Assembly (NCBI GenBank): GCA_012656075.1
Contig: JAAKBF010000122.1
Location: 62,001-126,000 of the forward strand
Direction of reading: 5' to 3'
Source: Phytophthora hibernalis
Taxonomy: Eukaryota > Oomycota > Peronosporomycetes > Peronosporales > Peronosporaceae
Length of the DNA stretch: 64,000 nt
Shown here: positions 1 through 11,947 of the stretch, one piece after another
Numbering within the stretch: position 1 is the first letter of the stretch
Layout: each line of letters opens with the position of its first letter
Position numbers and translations under genes: made by a program
The notes under the pieces: generated by a model
Databases searched by the model: none
Seen by the model: the letters and a program-made list of their open reading frames with translations, nothing else
What the model was told of the DNA's origin: nothing

Positions 1-1553
1 CACAGGTGAAGAAGGAGGAGAAGACGGTGGCTGCGTCGTTCGACTTCTCAGCTACGGGAAGATTGCAGACTCAAGGATTCGAGATCGATGTACGCACTCG
101 ATACTGATAGTTGGTCTGGTTGATGCGATGGGCTATTAAACTAACTTGTGTTTTGTGAATTGTAGACGCGTGGAATTGCGAACGCACCGTTTGCGAACCC
201 TCAGCAACGACAAGTTGGCTCGAAGAAGCTGGTATCGGCAGCAGAAGCAATCAGCACAAGGGATTATCTGCTACTGCTGGAGGAGTTAGGCCATGGAGCG
301 GGCGGGAAAGTGTATAAGGCGTTGTACATGCCAACGTTCAGACTGGTAGCGGTGAAGGTCATCCGCGTATACGATCAGAAGAAGCGCCATCAAATGGTGC
401 GCGAGCTCAAGTCGCTTTACGTGAATTTTGTTCCTCTTGCTACTGCGGCATTCCCATCTTCTTCGACGGGAGAAGCATCGGCTGCTGTACAAGCAGCGTG
501 CGGAGAACTTGTGGTTTTCTACGACGCGTACACAAACCCGGAGGTGGGCTCCGTGTCTATCGTGCTTGAGTACATGGATGGCGGATCACTAGAAGACTAT
601 GTGCAGTCTGCTACTGAGGGCGCAGGCTGCCTGTCCGAAAAGGAGATCGCGAACGTCGCAGCGTGTGGGTTAAAGGGGCTAGCGTTTTTGCATGAGCACC
701 ACCAGCTCCATCGTGACATCAAGCTCAGCAACATGCTCATCAATTACCGAGGACAAGTGAAGGTAAGTTAGCATGCTCATTTCGTTCACCAGTGACTTTC
801 TGTTTTCTTTCTTAATCGTGGCGTTACTCGTAGATATCGGACTTTGGCATTTCTCGAGACCTCGAGAGTACTTTGGCCAAGGCGACGACGTTCACAGGCA
901 CGCTTCTGTAAGTGCTTGATCTGTGCTACGATTCGTTTGCCTGATCTGACTGATAAGTCTATTCTTTTGCTGACAGGTACATGGCGCCTGAAAGAATCAG
1001 CGGTGGCACATATTCATACCCGTCGGATATCTGGTCGTTTGGCTTGGCCGTAATGGCGTGTGCCATCGGTAAACTGCCAGTTCCTACTCAAGATGGATAC
1101 TGGGGTGTCGTGCATGCCGTACAAGAGAAACCATCACCGCGTCTCAAGGACTATGGCGATCACTTTTCTCCCGAACTCTGCGATTTCCTGGACCAATGTC
1201 TGCAGAAGAATCCGATGTACCGGCCTCCTGCTGCCCGTCTCCTCGAGCACCCGTTTATCAAGAAGAACTATTCGCCACGGGAGCAAGCCAACGTGCGATT
1301 GAGCCGAGATCGGCAGCCACTAACCGCTAAAGCGCTCGAGCGCAATCGTCTAGAGATGCGAAATATCGCTGAGAAGGCCCAAAGTTGGTGTCGCGACCAT
1401 GCTGACGCTTTACGGCGGCTATCGTCGGAATCTGGAGATGACTTGAAATATGCGTCGAATCAGAGTAAGGTTGAGGCTCTAGCCACGCAGCTACGCTTGC
1501 CAGCCGATGAGGTGGCGACGCATTTCAACTTTCTGGAGGAGTATTGCAAATAA
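1..1553 (+). CDS. MAPKK-like (STE7-type) protein kinase, 5' partial
   Basis: Serine/threonine kinase that would sit in the middle of a MAP-kinase cascade in the cytosol. Proposed exons are <1..89, 166..762, 834..907 and 977..1553; all junctions are GT-AG and keep phase. The glycine loop is GHGAGGKVYKA, the catalytic lysine is in VAVKVI, the loop is HRDIKLSN, then DFG and YMAPER. The activation segment between DFG and the GT motif has S-x5-T spacing (STLAKAT), as in plant MAPKKs. After the lobe there is a roughly 100-residue charged C-terminal tail I do not recognise. The start lies upstream of the window. No frameshift is seen. Family assignment rests on the 'DYLLLLEELGHGAGG' entry and the 'SDIWSFGLAVMACAIGKLP' region, which resemble MEKs; another STE kinase is possible. 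Confidence 0.88.
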
Positions 1554-1700
1554 TCGTAGCTGTGCTCTACCTGTATCGATTGGGTTCTTATTTGCCTAAC
1601 TCAATGTGGTGTAGTCTGACCTGTCTACTTGTTTGTTCCGATTCAGTTGGCTTTCAGCTCCTAGGTCACTTCGGAAAGTGCGTCGTTGGAACAATTCAAG

Positions 1701-3007
1701 ATGGAGAGCGAGCCGATGCCGTCGTCGTTGGCGATGGTGACAACTCCGCCCAAGCGCAAACTGGGCGACGAAGTTTGGATGTCCTTACCAGCTCCACCCG
1801 GTACCCAACTTGTGGCAACGCAGGCAGACTTGGAGCAGTTGTTGAGTCTGGCGCCCAGCCACATTGACGATGCCATTACTCGACTCGAAGACGAGGAGCG
1901 TCACGAAAGAGGATCAAATAGCGTCAGCTCTGGACTGCTGTCTGCTTCTCCTGACGTAGCATCGATGACAGGAAGAATTTCACGGATCGTGTCGAAGGCT
2001 GTTCGCACGCTGCGTCGGAACGCTCACGGAGAAGTTGGCGGCGGTGGAGCAGCCATGATGCTCACCGCGTCTGAAGTCGGCGAAGCGCGCTACATGCGCC
2101 TAAAGGCAGGGTTTACGCAGCTGAAAAAGCACTTGGAGGTGACGGATGAGCACCGCAAGCACATTCAACACGGACTCGACCGTCTTCACACCGACACGTT
2201 GACTTTGCAACAAACCTGGCCCTCGCTGGTGGATCCGTCGGTCACATCTACAACAGACTTAGCGGCAAAATTGTCTGAGAGCTGTGCTGTCATTGAGGAG
2301 CTGAAGGTAAGTAGTACTCATATTTGCGTGCTGCTAGCTTGAGCTCAGTGACTGTTTTGCGTAGAGTAACCTCGAACAAGAGGTGGCCAAGAAAACCAGC
2401 AGGAAGCTCGCTCAGCTCCAGCTCTTCGCGGTGAGCGTCTTCTGTGTAGCTGACTCGCGGTATCGTCAGATAATGCTCACCCCCAAGTATGTGCAGGAGA
2501 AGCTGGAAGTGCGTGAGCAACTTCGACACCAAGTCGATGAGGCTGAGAAACGAGTAAGTCTTCCTTTTCTACCGTTCTGCCCTCGAATCACTAGCTAACA
2601 AGCTGTACAGCTCCAGTCGTTGCGCGAGAGTCTATCAACGAACCGGAGTTGTGGTCATCAAGCTAAACAGTCAACCAGTGATACCATGCGCGAAATTGCA
2701 GTCAAGCGACAAGAGGTACGCTGTCGATTTTGAAGATGTTGCACACTAACCATGTTTGCCTGCAGTTTCAGTGTCTCTGTCGCCGCCTCGCAGTCATGAC
2801 GGAGGCGTTGGAGCACGTCTTTCGGTTCTACTTCAAGATTGACCAGTACATCGCTGAACCAGAGCTCGAAGCAGTACGTCATGTGCCACTTTCTCAATGT
2901 AGCCATTTCTCACTTCAACTTGGCGATCTTCGCAGGTCACCACCCAGCTTCGGGGTTTCTTCGAGCAGAACAAGCACATGTTCGGAGCCATAAAACTGAA
3001 GGTCTAG
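1701..3007 (+). CDS. hypothetical coiled-coil protein, six exons
   Basis: No family recognised. Exons 1701..2306, 2365..2430, 2470..2553, 2611..2715, 2766..2873 and 2936..3007 give 346 residues. All five introns fall between codons (phase 0) and have GT-AG ends. ATG 1701 is the first in frame; the reading frame also extends upstream only from a non-ATG codon. The N-terminal 60 residues are Pro/Ser rich. Residues 60-200 are acidic and helical. The region from about residue 195 is heptad-like and rich in Leu, Glu and Lys ('EKLEVREQLRHQVDEAEK'), suggesting a coiled coil, so a structural or adaptor role is possible but unproven. It starts about 150 bp after the kinase gene, on the same strand. 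Confidence 0.7.
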
Positions 3008-3150
3008 AACCTGATCTAAGCCTCGTCAGTCTCATTCGCGTTGCCAGCAAGAGCAACAGGACTGACACAAGTCTAGGTTGCGCTAACAGCTGCGCAACAT
3101 AATCCATTGTAACCCAGGTTACGTTTCATTTCAAAGATACTTTCAAGTCC

Positions 3151-4789
3151 ATGACGCGCTCCAGGCGCTTCGCCTCGACGCTCTTCCTGCTGTTCACAGC
3201 GTGTATGTCCATCCTCCCGGTGTATGTCCAAGCTGCCGAGGACCCTTGCCAACCTTCTGACGTGTTGTGGCTGTGGAGCGGCGCGTTAACGTCTCGTTCG
3301 ATCACTTTCAAGTTTGGGTTACGTGAGGGTTACACTTGTCTCGATTCCGACTTTGTGCTGTACGCGTTCCCGGAGCTGCTGGCAAATGAAAAACCTCATT
3401 CTGCAATTGCCATGTGCTCTGGAGTGGACGGGGAGAAGCTGGTGATGGGAGGTGACAAGTCCCTCGTCCTATGATACACCCAATGTCAAGCAGTGCGAAC
3501 TATCAGAGCTCCCACATAGTGATAGAAAGTATCGCTATGAGCTAACGTTACTTCAGACTGGTGAGGTTGTGAGGAGCGGGAGCTTTACGACGCCAAAAGA
3601 AGAGGGACAACCATACAATTACCGAGTGGCATTCGCCTCCTGTGCTGATGAACTTTCAGATCCAAAGGTGGGAAACGAGATTTTTAAGGATGTTTTGTAT
3701 TATTCCTATTGAGAGGTTAATTGTTTTATGTGCGATTTTGTAGGTGTTTGCGGAGATTAAGAAGGAAGAGGCGTTGCTCTTCATGCATACGGGAGACCTT
3801 CATTATCATAATTTGGTGGTGAACAATGTTGCGGTGTTTCGAGATGGATACGACTCGATATTCGCGTCGCCGGCAGGACAGGCTATGTTGGCGATGGACG
3901 TACCGTTCGCGTATATGTGGGACGACCATGATTTTGGTCCGGACAACAGTGATTCGACTGCTCCTGGAAGAAACGCGTCGGTCCAAGCTTATCGAGAGTT
4001 TGTGCCACACTACCCACTGGTAGGACGCTCTCGTACGAACACGGTGCACCAAGCTTTTACGATTGGTAGAGTGCGCTATATTTTCACAGACCTGCGCTCG
4101 GCTAGAACGCCCAATACGGCACCTGCTGCTCCGTCGAAGACCGTGCTGGGCAAGAAGCAGAAAGCGTGGTTCAAGTCTGAACTGATGCATGCGACGAGTG
4201 ATCCGAACATTCGACTTATCATTTGGGTTAATACCATGCCGTGGCTGGACGATGAGCGAAAGTGGGGACACTTCGTGCATGAGCAGCAGGAGCTCGTGAA
4301 TTTCATCAAGGCTCACGGCTTTAACAGGTGGGTACCGATTGTGATTGTCAGTGGCGACGCTCACATGCTGGCTGTAGATGACGGCAGCCACAGCCCGGGC
4401 AATCTAACGGTACTGCACGCTGCGGCACTGGGGCGACCGGGATCGGTCAAGGGAGGACCATATAGCCACGGTGCTTTCCCGGCCCAGGTCAATACGCAGT
4501 GATGGATATTACGGATGAAGGAGGCAAGGACGGTCGTGTGTGCATCTACTACCGGGGAATGAATATCTACAAGGGCATGTTGGTCGAGTTCGACACGTGC
4601 CACCCGGAGCGCACGCCTCCAGTGACTCCATATTATCCACCACCGATCCCAGTTCGCATCATGATGCGGATGCTCAAGAAGGCTAAACGATACACCAATA
4701 TCGCGGCGTTCGCTGTGATCACTGTGATCGCCCTTTTCATTTTCAGGCGTAAACGCCGGCACGCTGTACACACGAAGAAACACAGCTAA
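3151..4789 (+). CDS. PhoD-type metallophosphatase, secreted, C-terminal membrane anchor; frameshifted
   Basis: Alkaline phosphatase D-like phosphoesterase, probably an ectoenzyme. ATG 3151 opens a signal peptide (hydrophobic to about residue 25, ending VQAAED). Metal-binding motifs are GDLHYHN, WDDHDFG and VSGDAH, in family order. A clear intron is 3668..3743, joining 'SDPK' to 'VFAEIKK'. Near 3450-3475 the frame changes by one: either a single-base error, or a short intron such as 3452..3506 that also restores frame. Near 4480 (C-rich tttcccggccc) one base is missing, and the next frame continues 'GPGQYAVMDITDEGG' to the stop at 4789. The last 45 residues hold a membrane segment (IAAFAVITVIALFIF) and a basic tail, so the enzyme would be anchored with its catalytic domain outside. 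If the second shift were real the anchor would be lost. Confidence 0.8.
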
Positions 4790-4908
4790 AGCATCAACTC
4801 GGCGGAGAAGGGATTGCATGCTTTACATGTTTTTACTTTTTGGTTAAATATCAATAAGGAAGTCATCGTGGTTTAGCTTGGTAACTGTACATATGGCGCG
4901 GAAATCGT

Positions 4909-6475
4909 TCAAGCCGCTACAGTCTCAGGAAGGAAGTCTGCGACACCAAGTTGATGCATCAACGGCTCAAAGCCGATAGCAAATTCTACATACTGCAGGC
5001 GACAGCTTGGAGCAAAGCTGTAGCAAATCATACCGTCGAATGGGAGGTGGACATGACGTTCCAGCTGTGGCACTATCGTGTCCGAGGTGGAGGATGTTGC
5101 GCCTGCTTCTTCTTCATCATCCGACCACGACGAGGAGGAGGATGCAACACTCACTTGTCTCAAACGTCGTTCAGTAGCCGATACGCTGTCCGTTGCCGGC
5201 AGCAGTGAGAGGCACGCAGCTTTGGTAGCAACGACGCACGTCTTCTTGGAAATGCGGTTGGTAGCTGTCAAGTGAAACGCAAAAATCTCGCGTTGTCCGT
5301 CGTACGGGATTTCCAGCGGTTCACTGTCCTCAGATCCACGTGCACCGCATGTGGGTGGAGTTGCTGCAGATGCTGCCGCTCCTGCCACTTCAATCCGGTC
5401 ATTTTCCTGTTCTTCATTTCCGCTTATCGCTGCATTCAGCGTCGGTGGGGCTTTTCGGGCAGCTTTCCGTACGAAAGAAACACTCTCAGCGCGTACGACG
5501 TGGTATTCAGGAACACTCCTTCTCTTTGCACTGGCAGGGTATACCTCTCATCTCCAACTTGTAGAATAGCGTTAAACGTCCAATCCAACGGACGGTACTG
5601 CAGCGGGTTGAAGAGGTACAGCAAGTACGTGTTGCTCACCAGCGCATTCACACACAATTCATCTCCCCGCAGTCTGTATCTCAGCGTATTATCGTCAATG
5701 CTGATGGTCATCCCCGACAGTTCATGCAGCTTCAACGACGCGTACGTCATGGTCTGCTCCGTGTCCTCTCCAAATAGGTCCGGTGTCTGCTGAATCGTAG
5801 CTGGTGGTGCCAACGGGCGATAAATGAGTCCGTCAATGGACGCCCAGACCTGCATCATCATGATCGACGACTGCAAAAACTCGGCATCTTCTTCCTCCTC
5901 GAACTTGTGTGTCACTCTGAGTAATGAATTCGTATCCAGCAGTACTGGAGCTGGGAAGATCTGGAACAGTTCGCTCTCAAAGTTGAGCGAGCTTCTCAAT
6001 GCTGTAACGGACGCCATTAGACTGATATGTTCCTTTATAAGACCACGAGCTTCGTCCACCGACACCATGCCAATAAGCGCCGAGATCTCCTGGATGGACC
6101 TGCTTATTCTTAATGAGAGGTCGAACATCCTCTTGCAGCGGTTATACACCACCGCTCTCTCCCGCGAACACATTAGAGAGGTGCCTCTCTCTATGGGGAA
6201 GAAACGGGTCTCCCCGGTTATTCATGACGTACACTCGGGCCGTGACGCGCCACGGCCTTGCGTCGGAATTGGGAGCGCAACAGGAAGCAGCGACGCCAGT
6301 GACTCGTGGCGAAGCGCAAGTCGCCGAAGCTCGCGATGGTGCGCAGACGCCACTCGGCATCGCACAGACTGGACACGTCACGGGACACGAGCGAGAGACT
6401 GCGCAGCTCCAGGAGCGAACACAGACCCAGGACGAAGGGCAGCGGCGCCAGCACCGAAGCGTCGGCCACCTCCAT
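4909..6475 (-). CDS. F-box-like protein, two exons, frameshifted
   Basis: The N-terminal 45 residues from ATG 6475 fit an F-box pattern (APLPFVLGLCSLLELRSLSL followed by VSRDVSSLCDAEW), suggesting a substrate adaptor of SCF ubiquitin ligases. Exon 1 is 6475..6233. A 44-nt intron (6232..6189, GTACGT donor) leads into an exon running to 4909. About residue 100 onwards is helical, then beta-rich, with no domain I can name. Near 5482 the frame shifts by one missing T in a TTTC run, and the new frame continues 'RKAAPPTLNAAISGN'-like sequence into an acidic low-complexity stretch (SSSSSWSDDEEE). ATG 6475 is preferred over an in-frame upstream ATG-less extension. It is convergent with the phosphatase gene. 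The F-box call is moderate; the rest is hypothetical. Confidence 0.55.
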
Positions 6476-6717
6476 CTTGGAATGAAGACGAGCATAGAGA
6501 AAGCAAGTGGTTTCGGAAGAGTGACGAGGCAGTGAGAGGAGGGAGGATAGTGACGGGACACTCAAGTGGAGATGTGACGTGTGAAAATTTATCACACGTC
6601 ACAGGGTTTTGGTGAAGACACTTGCTTGGAAAATTGCTGAGCTTGAGCTTTATGCGCTCAAGGAATTCTTTTCATTTTCGAATTCTCGCTCGAGGTCTGA
6701 AGCAGCAAGAAGCAAAC

Positions 6718-7343
6718 ATGGCTCCAAGGGACCTGATATTTGGCAAGACCGTGCTGCTGCAGTCGAAAACAGGCTACACTCTGTTTAACTCTATTGACAC
6801 CCAGGCTACCTTCTCAATGGTTTCTGATGGACGCGATGCTTGCGTCAAACTAATCCGCAACGATGACGGGACTGTGGCGATCCAGTCCATGCGAAATAAG
6901 CTTTATCTGTCTGTGTGTATTGACGACGACGGTACTTCGATGAAGAAGAGATACGGGAAAATGAGAAGTTCCAAGTACAGCTCGCTGATGCCCATGCGTT
7001 TGCCATCAAGTCCGACAAGTATGACTACCAGATGGAACAAAGTGGAAATGATGTCGTGTTTAAGAACAAACTCGATTGTGTCGTCCCCTTATCAATGCTG
7101 TGGATATTGAGGGAGCCCGCTGCCTGTGTGTCTTCGCCGAAATTTGAAGTGGCTGCACTTAGTGTCGCTGGTGGTGGTGTCCTGACACTTTCTCAAACGG
7201 AACACGCGCTCAATCAGCGCTATGATGCCATTATGAAAATGGTCATGGCCGGCAAGTCCGTCCAGTACATTGATGACATTTTGTCGCGCTTGTACGGATC
7301 GACGCAGTCAACCGGTCAAAAACGCACCAGACTGCACGAGTAA
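6718..7343 (+). CDS. small beta-rich protein (possible fascin/FRG1-like fold), frameshifted
   Basis: From ATG 6718 the product begins MAPRDLIFGKTVLLQSKTG. It has short beta-strand-like repeats ('GTVAIQSMRNKLYLSV') that recall actin-crosslinking beta-trefoil domains; this is a resemblance only. At about 6938 one base is missing, and the frame continues with an acidic linker and 'FQVQLADAHAFAIKSD'. A compensating pair may exist further on: between about 7088 and 7147 the alternative frame reads 'LINAVDIEGARCLCVFAEI', which looks more protein-like than the open frame. The C-terminus (FAEIEVAALSVAGGG to KRTRLHE) is helical and ends at 7343. It lies about 240 bp from the F-box-like gene, in divergent orientation. 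Function unknown. Confidence 0.5.
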
Positions 7344-7782
7344 TACAACGCGGTCACGATCGACGTTTTAAGTTTCGGCTTATAAAGCAGCTTGGGAAAT
7401 CAAAACCATTTCTCTGTTTTCTTTGCCAGGTTATCAGAATTCTAACCGTACACATATTTTCTATTACTATTATGCGGGGGCGCTTCCAAGCAGCGTTGAA
7501 GAATTCACCCACTCTACCGTTTAATTCGCTGACGCTGCAGCCCAGGTGTCAACTTCGCCTGCTATTGCCTTTTTGACTTGGAACGGAGTCACAATTTAAC
7601 TGCATCGGTAGTGATCCAGCCTTTACCGACCCTTTCGAAGAGATGGATTCACAGGAACCGAAAGTACATCACCACTAATCGGGCTTGGGCCACTTGCGCT
7701 GCTCAATCTTCAGGTTGATACATGTAGCACCATATTTTTGTTTTGCGGCTCATGATTTTGGATGGAGAGCAAATTGGCGCTG
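7344..7782. other. intergenic, convergent 3' ends
   Basis: This 440-bp stretch lies between two convergent genes. I see no credible ORF, RNA gene or repeat in it. It should hold both polyadenylation regions. Confidence 0.5.
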
Positions 7783-8571
7783 TCAAGGTTCGTGGAAGAG
7801 CAGGTTAAGGCAATCAAGGTCTTCGATCTGAAGCTCAACTGGATGCTGGAACGGTTCGTACTCGTCTTCACATGCCCACAGTCCTGTTGGTGTACTTAAC
7901 CCAGGTACTGCTACTGCGGCAGAAGTATCTGGAAACGGAACTGTTGGACCCGTCGCCATCGGCCCGCTCGACGGATGCACAGCCACCCCACCGTACACCT
8001 CTATACCAGGAAACGGGCTTACTAGCATTAGATTTGGCGTCTCCATGAGTGAAGATGGATCAACAACGCCAAATGGAGTGTGTTCATGAGCTTGTGCCTG
8101 CATCATCTGAGCTTGTGCCTGGGCCTGAGTTTGTTGTTGCACCTGCAGCGCACGCATTCGCGACTGTATCCGCTTCTCCTTGAGTCGCTGCTCCAGTTTC
8201 CGCTGATATCGGTTGGCCGAGTCGCGGTGCGTGTCACAAAACTTGTGCAGCTCGCCGTTGTTCTTGACCGCTCGTTTCATGTAGCAGCGTTTGTTCGGAT
8301 ACCGACACGCATCCTCGGGGTGGTTCTGGTGCAGTGTCAGACTGCTGCCTCCTGCTTTTGTAGAACCGCCGAGTGCTGAAGGTTTAATTTCATTGCTATC
8401 CGCACTGACGTTCTCGCTGTTCGCAGTGCTCTTACTCCGTCGTTTCGCTTGGGACGCGGAACTAGTTGAAGCCCCAATTGCTTCTTTCGGTGGTTGCGGT
8501 GGTGGGGCCGACGCCCTTCTTCGAGTCATGAACGCGACGGTCGGTCCACCCGTTAGTGCGGCTTCGGTCAT
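7783..8571 (-). CDS. hypothetical protein with Cys/His motif and basic helix, Gln-rich
   Basis: Single-exon, 262 residues from ATG 8571, no frameshift. Around residues 90-140 there is a compact motif C-x6-C (CRYPNKRC), about 16 residues, then C-x2-H (FCDTH). It is followed at once by a strongly basic helix (RYQRKLEQRLKEKRIQSR). The layout resembles short plant-type zinc motifs of the WRC kind, and I infer DNA or RNA binding in the nucleus; I do not recognise the family. After it comes a Gln/Ala-rich stretch (QTQAQAQAQMMQAQAHEH) and an acidic, hydrophobic C-terminus ending LDCLNLLFHEP, which would suit an activation domain. A Ser/Lys-rich N-terminus with 'AKRRSKS' could be a nuclear signal. 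Confidence 0.65.
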   Translation of the reverse strand: MTEAALTGGPTVAFMTRRRASAPPPQPPKEAIGASTSSASQAKRRSKSTANSENVSADSNEIKPSALGGSTKAGGSSLTLHQNHPEDACRYPNKRCYMKRAVKNNGELHKFCDTHRDSANRYQRKLEQRLKEKRIQSRMRALQVQQQTQAQAQAQMMQAQAHEHTPFGVVDPSSLMETPNLMLVSPFPGIEVYGGVAVHPSSGPMATGPTVPFPDTSAAVAVPGLSTPTGLWACEDEYEPFQHPVELQIEDLDCLNLLFHEP

Positions 8572-9401
8572 ATTGGGATCTGCAACAGGTGCCTGCCATT
8601 GCTCGCTTCCGTCCTGGTGGACACGAGCGTCACGTCACTTCAGTGGCCGAGTGAGGCGGGTCAGACCACAAACACCAAATGTGGACATGAGTATCAGCGC
8701 TTCCGTCCGGGAGCAGAGGGAAGAACAGCGGTCGCCGCTAGCAATGGGGACTTGCAAACTTGGATGCAAACGGCACCATAGGACACAAAGGCCGGACCAA
8801 AAACAGTGATTACGCCTTCGAAATGATGAGTTTTGCCATCCCGCAATACAAAAACAAGTATACACTCTGAATAGTGTGAACCGTACACTTGAACGACAGA
8901 GCTGTCCCTTTACGCCACACCGAAGGAGAAGAACCCCTGACTGGTGTGGGACAACAGCAACAACACCTTAAGCGTACTCGTTGGACAGCTAACGATCACA
9001 TCATGAGGATACACTTTTCGAAGTCGAGCGTAACGCAGTGCAGTTCAGCATGACAGCCTACGATAACGTGACAGGCGCGGTTATCTGCATAGATATCTTG
9101 ACTGTATTATCTCAAGGGCACTACATCGGAATGTTCACCGGAGAACGGTCGCGAGAAGCAATGGAGTTGAATGAACCAGCAGCGGTAACGTGACGCTACG
9201 CCAAAGTGCAAAGCGGGTTGCTCTCTGCAATGTCGCTCATCGTGACGATGTGACGGGCAGCCACGGTGTTGACTGCCACAGAAGACTTGGCTTAGGATGC
9301 TCCCCACTCGTCCCCCGTTTTATGCCCTCGGCACTCTGTTTGTTTGTTCCGCCTTCCTCTGCAGAGATGGACAAACAGTCGTCGACGGGGCTCACCTCAG
9401 C
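8572..9401. other. intergenic, nothing recognised
   Basis: About 830 bp between the start of the Cys/His-motif gene and the 3' end of the RING ligase gene. Only short overlapping reading frames on both strands, none with a start, composition or motif that supports a gene. Confidence 0.45.
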
Positions 9402-11752
9402 CTAGGGCTCCGGTAGAGCATGCCGGCATGTTGGACACTCCATCTTGACCTGCATCCAGCCCTGGAGGCACTCGCGGTGGAAAATATGGTCGCACGGCGC
9501 GATCATGTAGTCGCGCGCTTCGATGTCCAGCTCCACCATGCAGATCACGCAGTCGATAGAGTTGTCGCCATCCTTGAGTAGTGCCAACTGCTGCAGGTTA
9601 ATACGACGCTCGTAGTTGTACTTTACGGGCAGGAACCGCGCAGGCACGAAGAATCTCGGACCATACCGCTGCTGCAGAGCCAGGATTCCGACCTGCAATC
9701 CCATCCACGCCGTCAACACGTAGCAGAAGTGAGGATTGATCTTGCTTTCATACTATCAAGCGCACAACACGTGATCACACCGCTCGTTAGACACTATCCT
9801 GGTGTTCGCAGCAAGCGCCAAAATAATGTTCTTACCATCGGGAAGGCCGTGAGGAAGTTGTCAGAACAGCCGTAGAAGTACAACGGCAGAAACAAGCGAA
9901 GCGCGCTGATGCCGTACAGATACCCAAGATCGAACGGATTCCGCACCTCGCTATTATTGGTCACCAAGGAAAAGAATTGTCAGCGATAAGTTATTTCATG
10001 CAATGAACAACTACAGCAACGCACCGGTGAACGTTGTGCACAATCTGCGGGACCCAGAACGAATAGCAAATAAACACCAGCACGGGCAAGTGGTTCTGCC
10101 ATTATCAAATACGACAATTTACAATACAGTTAGCAAACAATCATTGCAATATCTTGTCAGGGCGGATCGTACCGAGAAGTTGTAGAAAATACAGAGACCA
10201 GCCAACAGTGACAAGTAGAATCGTGAGTAAAGAGTCGTGAGCTCGCGACGCAGCGTGAGCCAGCCTTCCGAAAATCCCTGCGGCCGCCGCGCTTTCCAAA
10301 TAATCAGCAGATACCTCATCTCAAACACTGAGAAAATGATGAGCTTCACGAACGCGACCGACGCAAACGCAGCAAACACGTTTTGCGCCACAATTCCCAC
10401 AGTCAGATGGCCCAAGCACAAGTACGAATCCACAATAGCCTGCTGTCCAATAGTCATCAGCGAAACCTTCGCCGCTGTCGCCTGCGTACTTGAAATCTGC
10501 AGCTGCCGCAGCAGGAAATAAATCTCCGTCATGGCAATGAATGTCATAATCACAGCGTAGCGAGAAGCCTTGGCGAAAAACACGTTAAGGTTCTCCTCCT
10601 GGAACGTGGTATCCAGCTTCAGGTACAGACCACAGTTCACACTCGCGAGAGTGCCTTCCAGCTTCATATGCCGCATAGATTTCTGCAACACCGTCGCCGC
10701 GTCATCGTCTTCATCGTCTTCGCCACCTTTGTGCGCAGGCTTGCTCGTGTCATTCACAAGCGACATCTCCACGATGCTCACACACTGATCGCTGAACGAG
10801 TCACTACTGCGGAACCGCGACACGTACGAGTATCGAGGAGGCGAGACGTCAATCGCCGCATATTCGTCTCTGTTCTCCACTGCAGGGACTCCATCCAGCA
10901 CACCGAGATTCATCAATTCAGCTCGAGGTTGACGCGGCAGTCGCTCCAAATTGGCCTTGCCGTCTTCTTCCTCCTCCTCAACCCCATCCGACGCAGCAGG
11001 CGCCTCTGTCGTCTCCTCCAAATTCGTCGTATTAGCCACAGCGTCGCTCTTGCGATACAAAATCTGCACGCTCGAGTCGGGACTGTTGCCAAACAGCGTC
11101 AGTTTGCCCATCTTCCTCAGGAAAACACCTTGCACGGGCAAAATCGTGGCTGCGAGGGACGCCTGTTCCTCGTAAATGACCAACTGTCCTGTAACATAGG
11201 CCACTTCCATGGTTAATTCCTTGGACGCAGGTGTCTTCATCTTGAGAAACAGCCACGTATGACCCGCCTCCACAGGCTGCGTGTACTGCTGCAACTGGAT
11301 CTCCCTGTCCACCTTCAAATAGGGACTACAAAACCCCACACAAAATCAATCAGTCTCCTCTCACCTCATAAACCCCAACTTTCGCCGTACATGATGTCCT
11401 TGTACACGGGTTTATTGGCGTCGTATTCCTCAGCCAGCAGCGAGTCCCACGTGCCCGAGTAGATGCCCGTGACATTGAGCGGCGGCTGCTTGTGACGGTA
11501 GCCAGGTTGCTCCTGCAGCAGCTTCTCCAGCTCGTGCACCTTCTGCAGCCTGTCGGTGTCGTTAAAGGCGTTCTGTGGCAGAGAATACCGGTTTCTCCCG
11601 GCCGCGTCCACCTGTCCCCTGCCGTTGCGCGCGTTCCTCGCGTCCCCCGCGCGGTTGTCGAAGAAGAGGACGAGGAAGCACAGGAAGATGGCCATACTCA
11701 GCAGCTGCATGCGCTGTCTCTGGAACTGTTGCTGGCGCCAGTCCGCCTCCAT
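9402..11752 (-). CDS. membrane-embedded RING-H2 E3 ubiquitin ligase, DSC1/TUL1/FLY type
   Basis: Golgi/endosomal ubiquitin ligase of the Tul1/Dsc1 family, which marks membrane proteins for quality-control degradation. Exons: 11752..11365, 11325..10173, 10095..10025, 9950..9836, 9752..9402; junctions are GT-AG and in phase except the first. ATG 11752 gives a signal-anchor (LLSMAIFLCFLVLFF) at about residue 20. A large lumenal region follows (with 'YSGTWDSLL', typical of the family), then several membrane segments from 'YAVIMTFIAMTEIYFLL' to 'LFLPLYFYGCSDNFL'. The C-terminal RING-H2 is CVIC...CDHIFH...CLQGW...CPTC, close to the end. Before the first intron, in GGGG at about 11374, one base is missing; restoring it reads WGFMSPYLKVD across the junction. 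It is divergent from the CUE-Smr gene across a 320-bp promoter region. Confidence 0.88.
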
Positions 11753-11947
11753 GGCGCCCAGGTTCAAAGCCAGAGGGTCGCTGCCTCCCCGGACTGCCGC
11801 CAGGTCCGTCGCCCCGCCGCGACGCGGGAATTGGCGCGCACGATCATCACGACGCGGCCGTCTGCTCGATCGCCCATAGACGTGATTATTGCGCAGATTT
11901 TTAGGAATAATCACGAAAAGGATTAAAACAAAATAGGTCGTACACAG

